In this document: piece by piece, positions 42,657-49,452 of the stretch
Position numbering within the stretch: position 1 is the stretch's first letter
Layout: every line of letters starts with the position of its first letter
Assembly: GCF_900101265.1 (NCBI RefSeq)
Contig: NZ_FMZS01000001.1
Location: 620,001 to 684,000 of the forward strand
Direction: 5' to 3'
DNA from: Massilia sp. PDC64
Lineage (GTDB): Bacteria; Pseudomonadota; Gammaproteobacteria; Burkholderiales; Burkholderiaceae_D
DNA: 64,000 nt
The notes under the pieces: generated by a model
What the model was told of the DNA's origin: nothing
Database searches by the model: none
What the model saw: the letters and a program-made list of their open reading frames with translations, nothing else
Program-made: the position numbers and the translations under genes

Positions 42657-43571
42657 ATGCTCAAGCACATCCTCACCGGATTGTTCTGCCTGGCCCTGGG
42701 CACGGCCATCGCCGCCCCGGCCGACCGCGCGGCGGAAGAAGCCGCCGCCCAGAAGCAGGTGGCGTCGATGCAGCCGCAACAGGGCCACGTCACCCTGCCG
42801 GGCTCGATCGCCACGCTGGACCTGCCGCCCAACTTCCGCTACCTGACCCCGCAGGACACGGACCGGCTGCTGGTCGCCTGGGGCAATCCGCCGGGGGCGC
42901 AGACGCTGGGCATGATCGTGCCCGCCGACGTCGATCTGCTGTCGAACGAGAGCTGGGGCGTCGTGGTCACCTACGACAAGGATGGCCACGTGAAGGACGA
43001 CGATGCCGACGGCATCGACTACGCCAAGCTGCTCAAGGAGATGCAGGAAGGCAGCGCGGCCGCCAACGCGGAGCGCAAGAAGCAGGGGTATCCGGGCATG
43101 CAGCTGGCCGGCTGGGCCGAGCCGCCCCACTACGACAAGGCGGCGCACAAGCTGTACTGGGCCAAGGATCTGCTGAACGAAGACTCGGGCCACCACGGCC
43201 TGAACTACAACATCCGCGTGCTGGGCCGCGAAGGCGTGCTCGTGCTGAATGCCGTGGCCGACATGGGCCAGCTCGGCCAGATCAGGGGCGAGATGCAGAA
43301 GGTGACCGCCTTCACCAATTTCACCGCCGGCAACCGCTACGCCGACTTCAACGAGAAGACGGACAAGGTGGCGGAGTACGGCATCGCCGCACTGGTCGCA
43401 GGCGGCGTCGCCGCCAAGCTCGGCCTGTTCGCCAAGCTGGCCGCCCTGCTGCTCGCATTCAAGAAGCTGCTCGTCGTCGCCGTCGCGGCGATCGGTTCGG
43501 CGATCTGGAAACTCTTCAAGCGCAAGCCGAAAGACGAGCCGGTGCCGGCCAAGGTCGACCTGAGCAAATAA
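42657..43571 (+). CDS. DUF2167 membrane protein
   Basis: 304 residues. A signal peptide (ILTGLFCLALGTAIAA) precedes the DUF2167 domain, recognised by GHVTLPGSIATLDLPPNFRYLTPQDTDRLL, WGNPPGAQTLGMIVP, SWGVVVTYDKDGHVKDDDADGIDYAKLLKEM, GWAEPPHYDKAAHKLYWAKDL and LGREGVLVLNAVADMGQL. The C-terminus has two hydrophobic segments (about 240-265 and 270-285) and a Lys-rich tail, anchoring it in the inner membrane with most of the protein periplasmic. Its stop shares one base with the start of a site-2 protease gene. The biochemical function of DUF2167 is unknown. Confidence 0.87.
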   Translation: MLKHILTGLFCLALGTAIAAPADRAAEEAAAQKQVASMQPQQGHVTLPGSIATLDLPPNFRYLTPQDTDRLLVAWGNPPGAQTLGMIVPADVDLLSNESWGVVVTYDKDGHVKDDDADGIDYAKLLKEMQEGSAAANAERKKQGYPGMQLAGWAEPPHYDKAAHKLYWAKDLLNEDSGHHGLNYNIRVLGREGVLVLNAVADMGQLGQIRGEMQKVTAFTNFTAGNRYADFNEKTDKVAEYGIAALVAGGVAAKLGLFAKLAALLLAFKKLLVVAVAAIGSAIWKLFKRKPKDEPVPAKVDLSK

Positions 43572-44275
43572 TGGGCAAGCTTCTCGCATGGCTGTTCGTG
43601 GCCGGCAAACTCGGCAAGCTGTTCACCACGGGCGGCACCATGCTGCTGTCGGTCCTCGTGTACAGCTGGGTGTTCGGCTGGAAGTACGCGGTCGGCTTCG
43701 TGCTGCTGCTGTTCGTCCACGAGATGGGGCACTACCTGGCGGCGCGGCAGCGCGGGCTGGCCGTCGGGGTGCCGACGTTCATCCCGTTCGTCGGCGCGTG
43801 GATCGAGATGAAGCAGATGCCGCACAACGTCGAGACGGAAGCGTACGTCGGCTTCGCCGGCCCGCTCGTGGGCACGCTGGGCGCCCTCGCCTGCTACTGG
43901 CTGGCGCGCCAGACCGACAGCCAGTGGCTGCTCGCGCTGGCGTACGCCGGCTGCATGCTGAACCTGTTCAACCTGATCCCCGTCTCGCCCCTCGACGGCG
44001 GCCGCATCACCGCGATCATCTCGCCCAAGGTCTGGCTGGCCGGCGTGCCGCTGCTGGCGGCCCTGTTCTTCTACCGGCCGAGCCCCATGCTCGTGCTCAT
44101 CGCGATCATGGCCTACCCGCAGATCAAGCTCGCGTTGTCGGGCGATACGGGCCGGCCTCAGGCGTACTACGACGTCCCGCTCGAGACCCGCATCAACTAT
44201 GCCGTCATGTACCTCGGCCTGGCCGCGTTCCTGGCCATCATGAGCTACGACCTGCACGAGATGATCCGCTCCTGA
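43571..44275 (+). CDS. Site-2 protease family (M50) membrane metalloprotease
   Basis: 234-residue intramembrane zinc protease. The active site is HEMGH (His50, Glu51, His54) within a transmembrane helix, with the third ligand in NLIPVSPLDGGR (Asp142). Five or six hydrophobic segments are visible and there is no PDZ or CBS domain, so it is a minimal member. The GTPTF/VGAWIEMKQMP loop is typical of the YwhC-like group. Its ATG overlaps the DUF2167 stop (TAATG); the two are likely partners, for instance protease and substrate or regulator. That relationship is inference. Confidence 0.88.
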   Translation: MGKLLAWLFVAGKLGKLFTTGGTMLLSVLVYSWVFGWKYAVGFVLLLFVHEMGHYLAARQRGLAVGVPTFIPFVGAWIEMKQMPHNVETEAYVGFAGPLVGTLGALACYWLARQTDSQWLLALAYAGCMLNLFNLIPVSPLDGGRITAIISPKVWLAGVPLLAALFFYRPSPMLVLIAIMAYPQIKLALSGDTGRPQAYYDVPLETRINYAVMYLGLAAFLAIMSYDLHEMIRS

Positions 44276-44309
44276 CAAAAACTGACAGGAACACCTCTTA
44301 AGATCTTCC

Positions 44310-44332
44310 CTTTCGTCGGACACGAAAGGAGA
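44310..44332 (+). promoter_or_regulatory. Hairpin occluding the ribosome site of the NmrA-like gene
   Basis: CTTTCGT (44310-44316) and ACGAAAG (44322-44328) form a 7-bp stem with a 5-base loop; the Shine-Dalgarno AAAGGAG (44325-44331) begins inside the second arm. Translation of the gene at 44338 may depend on opening this hairpin. Confidence 0.45.
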
Positions 44333-44337
44333 AGCTC

Positions 44338-45201
44338 ATGCACATCATCATCGGAGGCACCGGCCACGTCGGCTCGGCCACGGCACGCGCACTGCTGCGC
44401 CGCGGCGAGCCCGTCACGGTCGTCACGCGCAATGCCGGCCATGCAGCCGACCTGCGGGATGCCGGCGCGCAGGTCGCCGTCGCGGACGTGCGCGACGTGG
44501 CGGCGCTGCGCGCGATCCTGCGCAAGGGCACGACCGCGCTGCTGCTGAATCCACCCGCCGCGCCGTTCACGGACACCGATGCCGTCGAACGCGCGAACGC
44601 CGCCGCCATCGTCGACGCGGTGACGGGTTCCGGCTTGCGCAAGGCCGTCGCCGTCTCGACGTTCGGCGCGCGCGCCGGCGAGCCGTGCGGCGACCTGACC
44701 GTGCTGTTCGAGTTCGAGCAGAAGCTGAAGGCGCAAGCGGTGCCCGTCGCCGTCAACCGCCACGCCTACTACATGAGCAACTGGACGGAGATGCTCGACA
44801 CCGTGCGCCACCGCGGCAAGCTGCCCAGCTTCTTTCCAGAAGACGCCGCCATCCCGATGGTCGCGCCGGACGACCTGGGCGAAGTGGCCGCGCGGCGATT
44901 GCTGGAGCCCGCGGATAACACGGACACGGTCTACATCGAGGGACCGCGCCGCTACACCCCGCGCGACGTCGCCGATGCGTTCGCGCGGGCGCTCGGGCGC
45001 CCGGTGGACGTCGAGGTCGTCCCCCGTCACGCGTGGGAACAGACGTATCTCCAGCTCGGCTTTTCGCCGGCAGCGGCGCGCTCGTATGCCTGCATGACGG
45101 GAACCGTGCTGGACGAGCAGGACCGCTGGCCGGACGACCCGGTCCGCGGTCCGACGACGCTGGAGGATTTCATTTGCGCAAGCACAAAGGCCAAGTATTA
45201 A
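44338..45201 (+). CDS. NmrA-like NAD(P)-binding protein (atypical SDR)
   Basis: 287 residues with an N-terminal Rossmann motif IIGGTGHVGSATARALLRRG (GGTGxxG), as in NmrA/TMR-like atypical short-chain dehydrogenases. RNAGHAADLRDAGAQVAVADVRD binds the cofactor's adenosine, and no YxxxK catalytic pair is evident. C-terminal features include PMVAPDDLGEVAARRLLE and YTPRDVADAFARALGRPVDVEVVP, the substrate-domain blocks of NmrA proteins. It may be an NAD(P)-sensing regulator or a quinone-type reductase; the sequence does not decide. Monocistronic. Confidence 0.85.
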   Translation: MHIIIGGTGHVGSATARALLRRGEPVTVVTRNAGHAADLRDAGAQVAVADVRDVAALRAILRKGTTALLLNPPAAPFTDTDAVERANAAAIVDAVTGSGLRKAVAVSTFGARAGEPCGDLTVLFEFEQKLKAQAVPVAVNRHAYYMSNWTEMLDTVRHRGKLPSFFPEDAAIPMVAPDDLGEVAARRLLEPADNTDTVYIEGPRRYTPRDVADAFARALGRPVDVEVVPRHAWEQTYLQLGFSPAAARSYACMTGTVLDEQDRWPDDPVRGPTTLEDFICASTKAKY

Positions 45202-45226
45202 AACTACACACTTCATGCGAATTGGA

Positions 45227-45254
45227 TTGACACGGAAATACGTATAGCTAACAA
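45227..45254 (+). promoter_or_regulatory. Candidate sigma-70 promoter of the secreted alpha-amylase
   Basis: TTGACA (45227-45232), 16 bases, TAACAA (45249-45254), about 135 bases before the ATG at 45389. The spacer contains ATACGTA (45238-45244), repeated at 45297-45303; these palindromic TACGTA sites could bind a regulator. The rest of 45202-45388 holds no gene. Confidence 0.5.
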
Positions 45255-45388
45255 TCCTCCCCGTCGGGCACGAGAACACAACAGAATGATCGCCCGATAC
45301 GTAGTAAAAGTACCTAGCTGAGCAACGGACTTTTGCACGACCTCCGTTGCCGGCCGGGACCTTACCCGTATCACATCGGAGGAGAAGC

Positions 45389-46666
45389 ATGAAGAAGAGC
45401 ACCATCGTCGCCCTGCTGGCGGCAGGCATGATGACGTCCATGGCAGCCGCCACGCAGGCTGCCACCCCCACCCAGCAGGCCGGCGGCAGCACGGCCATCG
45501 TCCTGCAGGGGTTCCACTGGAACTCGGCCAATTACGCCGGACCGGACTGGTACAACACCCTGCTGAACAATGTCGGCGACATCAGCGCCATGGGCTTCAC
45601 GCACGTGTGGTTCCCGCCGCCGTCGGATTCCAGCGCCAAGGAAGGCTATCTGCCGCGCCAGTTGAACAAGCTCGATTCCAAATACGGCAGCGCGGCCGAG
45701 CTGACGAACGTCGTGAGCGCCTTCAAGAACAAGGGCGTCAAATCGATCGTTGACGTCGTCGTCAACCATCGCGTGGGTACCACGGGCTGGTCCGACTTCA
45801 CGAATCCGAACTGGACCACGTATTCCATCGTCAACGGCGACGAGTGCAACTGCGGCCTCGGCAACCCGGACACGGGCCAGGGCTTTTCCGCGGGACGCGA
45901 CCTCGATCACAAGAACGTGGGCGAAGTCCAGAACGGCATCATCAACTGGCTCAACTACACGCTGAAACCGGTAGGCTTCTCGGGCCTGCGCTTCGACTAC
46001 GTGAAGGGCTTCGGCGCCAACTACGTGGGCCAGTATTCGAATGCGTTCGCGTCCGATTTCTGCGTCGGCGAGATGTGGCCGGATTCGTTCGACCTGAACA
46101 ACCTGAACGCGAACCGCCAGGCGATCATGGACTGGATCAACGGCACCAGCAACAGCTGCGGCGCGTTCGACTTCACGACCAAGGGCATCCTCAACGACGC
46201 CCTCGCCAACGGCAATTACTGGCGCCTGAAGGCGACCGACGGCAAGCCGCAGGGCGCCATCGGCTGGTGGCCGGCGATGTCGGTGACGTTCGTCGACAAC
46301 CACGACACCGGCCCCGCCGAAAGCTGCGGCACGGGCCAGAACCTGTGGGCCGTGCCGTGCGGCTCCGTGATGGAAGGCTATGCCTACATCCTGTCGCATC
46401 CGGGCATCCCGACCGTGTTCTACCCGCACATCTACAACTGGAACCTCAAGACGCAGATCGCGGCACTGATGGCGGCACGCAAGAATGCGGGCGTGAATTC
46501 GACGTCGGCCGTCGCCATCCAGCAGGCGACGCAAGGCCTGTACGCGGCCATCATCACCGGCACGACGCACCAGCTGGCGATGAAGATCGGCCCGAACAGC
46601 TGGAGCCCGGGCGCCGGCTGGACCCTGCAGACGTCGGGTAACAACTACGCCGTCTGGATGAAGTAA
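45389..46666 (+). CDS. Secreted alpha-amylase, GH13
   Basis: 425-residue extracellular enzyme cleaving alpha-1,4 links of starch. ATG 45389 follows CGGAGGAG. The signal peptide ends near ATQA. The four GH13 regions are DVVVNHR, GLRFDYVKGF (nucleophile Asp), GEMW (acid/base Glu; region FCVGEMWPD) and FVDNHDT. IVLQGFHWNSAN and the compact (beta/alpha)8 fold with a short C-terminal beta-sheet (MKIGPNSWSPGAGWTLQTSGNNYAVWMK) resemble plant-type and maltotetraose-forming amylases (GH13_6/7-like). No starch-binding module is attached. It complements the amylolytic operon at 2-4940 but has its own promoter. Confidence 0.95.
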   Translation: MKKSTIVALLAAGMMTSMAAATQAATPTQQAGGSTAIVLQGFHWNSANYAGPDWYNTLLNNVGDISAMGFTHVWFPPPSDSSAKEGYLPRQLNKLDSKYGSAAELTNVVSAFKNKGVKSIVDVVVNHRVGTTGWSDFTNPNWTTYSIVNGDECNCGLGNPDTGQGFSAGRDLDHKNVGEVQNGIINWLNYTLKPVGFSGLRFDYVKGFGANYVGQYSNAFASDFCVGEMWPDSFDLNNLNANRQAIMDWINGTSNSCGAFDFTTKGILNDALANGNYWRLKATDGKPQGAIGWWPAMSVTFVDNHDTGPAESCGTGQNLWAVPCGSVMEGYAYILSHPGIPTVFYPHIYNWNLKTQIAALMAARKNAGVNSTSAVAIQQATQGLYAAIITGTTHQLAMKIGPNSWSPGAGWTLQTSGNNYAVWMK

Positions 46667-46681
46667 ATCGCCGGACGCGGC

Positions 46682-47887
46682 TCAGGTGCCCACCGCCTGC
46701 AGCCGCGTCAGGTGGCCGCGGCCCGCGATGTCGCGGCCATGCACGCTGACGCGGTTGCGGCCGTTCTGCTTGGCGTGGTACAGCGCCTCGTCCGCGCGGC
46801 GCAGGATCTCTTCCCATTTGTGGTCGTGCGCATCCAGCGCGGCCACGCCCACGCTGACGGTCATCGGTATCGCCTTGCCGTCGACGATCAGCGGCGCAGC
46901 GACCACCGCCTCGCGCAGGCGTTCGGCGATGGCGCACACGTTCCCCGCGTGTTCGCCGACGACCAGCACCGCGAACTCTTCCCCGCCGACGCGGAACAGC
47001 GCATCGTACCCGCGCAGCACGCGCGCCGACAGCGCCGTCACGTGGCAGATCGCCGCGTCGCCCACGCCGTGGCCGTAGCGGTCGTTGATGGCCTTGAAAT
47101 GGTCGATGTCGAACGTGATGAAGTACATCGCGGCGCCGGTGCGGCGGCAGCGGCGGAAGTCGCGCGTGGCCACGTCGTGCAGGGCGCGCCGGTTCAGCCA
47201 GCCGGTCAGCACGTCCGTCAGCGATGCGCGGCGCAGCGCCAATGTCTGCTGGTGACTGACCATCAGCGCGCAGCACATCGTCGCCAGCGACAGGTACACC
47301 AGCATCGCCAGCGCGCCCGACGTGCGGAAGAAATCGCCGCCCAGGAAGCCCGGCGGCTGGCCGTCGTACGCAAGCATGACAGTCACGCGCGCGACCTGCT
47401 GCAGCGCGGACAGCACCTGCAGCACAATCAGCGGCAGGTACGACGCGCGCGCGTCACGTTCGCTCTGGCGCCACAGCAGCCACGCGGCCCCGAGGTTGAG
47501 CGCGCCGACGAGCGGTGTGAACAGCACGAGCCGGTACAGCGGCGCCCCGCGCACGAACATCAACGCATGGGCCGCCAGCACGACGGCCATCAGGACGGCC
47601 CCCCATCTCCAGCCCGGCGTCAGGTGCAGGTGGCGCCGCACGCCGGCCAGCATGCCGAAGTGGCCGCCGATGTGGAGCGCATTGACGCAGGCGATGAACA
47701 GGATGGGGCTCGCCGGCTGGTGCAGGCCGATGGCGCCCATGCAGTTACTCAGGGCGAACAGGGCGGCGGCCGCCGTCCAGTCGACGAGGCAGGCCTGGCG
47801 CGCACTGGCGAGGTACAGCAGCCCCATGCTGGCCGCCATGGTCAACGCCGCCAGCGCGGCGGCCACGATGAGTGTGAAAGCGTCCAT
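46682..47887 (-). CDS. Membrane diguanylate cyclase (GGDEF)
   Basis: 401 residues from ATG 47887 behind AGGGGA. Seven or so transmembrane helices fill about 5-215 (TLIVAAALAALTMAASMGLLYL through LAMLVYLSLATMCCALMVSH), a 7TM-type sensory region without named motif. The GGDEF domain (about 230-395) has TDVLTGWLNRRAL, the metal-binding FDIDHFKAINDRYGHGVGD, active site GGEEF (301-305) and intact I-site RGYD (292-295). It therefore should make c-di-GMP and be product-inhibited. Convergent with the amylase gene 15 bases away; divergent from lplT. Confidence 0.92.
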   Translation of the reverse strand: MDAFTLIVAAALAALTMAASMGLLYLASARQACLVDWTAAAALFALSNCMGAIGLHQPASPILFIACVNALHIGGHFGMLAGVRRHLHLTPGWRWGAVLMAVVLAAHALMFVRGAPLYRLVLFTPLVGALNLGAAWLLWRQSERDARASYLPLIVLQVLSALQQVARVTVMLAYDGQPPGFLGGDFFRTSGALAMLVYLSLATMCCALMVSHQQTLALRRASLTDVLTGWLNRRALHDVATRDFRRCRRTGAAMYFITFDIDHFKAINDRYGHGVGDAAICHVTALSARVLRGYDALFRVGGEEFAVLVVGEHAGNVCAIAERLREAVVAAPLIVDGKAIPMTVSVGVAALDAHDHKWEEILRRADEALYHAKQNGRNRVSVHGRDIAGRGHLTRLQAVGT

Positions 47888-48051
47888 CCGTCCCCTGGCC
47901 AGCCGTGCGTCACTAACCTGTATAGATAATTCCCTAAGTATAAGACTATTGTCTATATGCAAATCTAACCAATTATTGCAATCGCAAGCTTTGTAATGTC
48001 GTACAGGCAAGCGAAACCGGCGTCCCGGATGGCTGTGATATACCGATTCCC
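47888..48051. promoter_or_regulatory. AT-rich divergent promoter region of GGDEF gene and lplT
   Basis: A low-GC island in an otherwise GC-rich region. A TATACT box (47942-47937, minus strand) could serve the GGDEF gene. The inverted pair TATAGA (47921-47926) and TCTATA (47952-47957) flanks it and may be an operator. For lplT only a TTGCAA at 47977-47982 is visible, with no good -10. Confidence 0.35.
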
Positions 48052-49266
48052 ATGAATGCCGCATTCTTCGCCATCGTCGGCGCCCAGTTCTTTTCGTCAT
48101 TGGCGGACAGCGCCCTGTTCATCCTGTGCGTGTCCCTGGTCGCCACGCTGTCGTTCCCGCAGTGGATGACGCCGATGTTGAAGATGGGCTTCGTGCTGTC
48201 GTACATCGTGCTGGCACCGTTCGCCGGCGCCTTCGCCGACCGCTTTCCCAAGGGCCGCGTGATGCTGCTGACGAACACCGTCAAGATGCTCGGCTGCTCG
48301 CTGATCCTCGCCAAGGCCAATCCCCTGCTCGCCTACGGCATCGTCGGACTCGGCGCCTCCGCCTATTCTCCCGCCAAGTACGGCATCCTGGCCGAGGTAC
48401 TGCCGCCGCGCCGGCTCGTGGCGGCCAACGGGTGGATCGAGGGGACCACGGTGCTGGCCATGATCCTCGGCACGGTGCTGGGCGGCGCCCTCTCCGCCAA
48501 TCCCGAGGCGATCGCCTGGCTGCTGCACCTGACCTCGCCATGGAAGGCGACGCCCATCGGCATGGCCGTCGCCGTGATCGTCATGACGTACCTGCTGGCG
48601 ACCTTGCTGAACCTGCCCGTGATGCACGCGGGGGCGCGGGCGGCCGACGCGCGCCGCCCGTTGCCGGCGCTGCTCGTGGATTTCTACCGCTGCAACCGGA
48701 AGCTGTGGCAGGACCGCGAAGGCCGCATCTCGCTCGGCGTCACGTCCCTGTTCTGGGGCACCGGCATGGTGCTGCAGGTGTTGCTGCTGACGTGGGCGCA
48801 GAACGTGCTCGGCCTCACGCTGGACCGTGCCGCAGCGCTGCAGGGCGTATTCGCGCTCGGCGTCGCGGTAGGTGCCGCCGTCGCGGGCAAGGCGGTGCCG
48901 CTCGTGCGTTCGCTGTCCGTGATGCCCCTCGGGGCCGTGATGGGCGCCGGACTGTGCGCCATGGTCTGGGTACATTCCGTCGCCGTGGCACTGCCGCTGC
49001 TGCTCGCGATCGGCATCCTGGCCGGGCTGTTCGTCGTGCCGATGAACGCCATCCTGCAGCACCGCGGCCACCGCCTGATGCCTGCCGGCCAGTCGATCGC
49101 CGTGCAGAACTTCAACGAGAACCTGGCCATCCTCGCGATGACGTCCACCTATGCGCTGGCCCTGCAGGCGCAGTTGCGGCTCGATACCGTGCTCGTGCTG
49201 CTGGGCCTGCTGATCGTGCTCGTCACGATGGCCTTGCGGGGGATGGCGGCACCGCCGCGCGACTGA
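48052..49266 (+). CDS. lplT: Lysophospholipid transporter LplT (MFS)
   Basis: 404-residue, 12-helix major-facilitator protein that flips lysophospholipids across the inner membrane for re-acylation. It matches E. coli LplT in order: AQFFSSLADSALF, FVLSYIVLAPFAGAFADRFPKGRVML, GASAYSPAKYGILAEVLPP, LVAANGWIEGTTVLAMILGTVLGG, TSLFWGTGMVLQ and LFVVPMNAILQHRGHRLMPAGQSIAVQNFNEN. In enterobacteria lplT is followed by or fused with the acyltransferase aas; no aas is adjacent here, so the partner must lie elsewhere. Confidence 0.92.
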   Translation: MNAAFFAIVGAQFFSSLADSALFILCVSLVATLSFPQWMTPMLKMGFVLSYIVLAPFAGAFADRFPKGRVMLLTNTVKMLGCSLILAKANPLLAYGIVGLGASAYSPAKYGILAEVLPPRRLVAANGWIEGTTVLAMILGTVLGGALSANPEAIAWLLHLTSPWKATPIGMAVAVIVMTYLLATLLNLPVMHAGARAADARRPLPALLVDFYRCNRKLWQDREGRISLGVTSLFWGTGMVLQVLLLTWAQNVLGLTLDRAAALQGVFALGVAVGAAVAGKAVPLVRSLSVMPLGAVMGAGLCAMVWVHSVAVALPLLLAIGILAGLFVVPMNAILQHRGHRLMPAGQSIAVQNFNENLAILAMTSTYALALQAQLRLDTVLVLLGLLIVLVTMALRGMAAPPRD

Positions 49267-49280
49267 AGTTTCCACAATCA

Positions 49281-49331
49281 GTGTCCGCTGGCGGTGTCCG
49301 CCGGGTGTCCGCCGATGTGTCCGCGTGTCCG
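49281..49331 (+). repeat. Five iterated GTGTCCG elements
   Basis: Exact GTGTCCG copies start at 49281, 49294, 49305, 49317 and 49325, most followed by C, in the 186-base gap after lplT and before the M1 peptidase gene. Spacings are 13, 11, 12 and 8 bases, so most copies fall on nearly the same helix face. It may be an operator array or a simple-sequence expansion. Nothing else is evident in 49332-49452. Confidence 0.6.
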
Positions 49332-49452
49332 ACCGTATCAGACGCGCCACGCCCATGCGTATGTATCAACCTTGTTACAAATCAAACGGGGTAATGGCTG
49401 AGCGTCAAGACTAGAATATTTTCCTTCTTTCAACCATGAATGCAGGGTAAAT

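Noticed and set aside
49281-49331. CRISPR-like array of GTGTCCG
   Set aside because: Units are 7 bases with 1-6 base spacers, far below CRISPR dimensions, and no cas genes are present.
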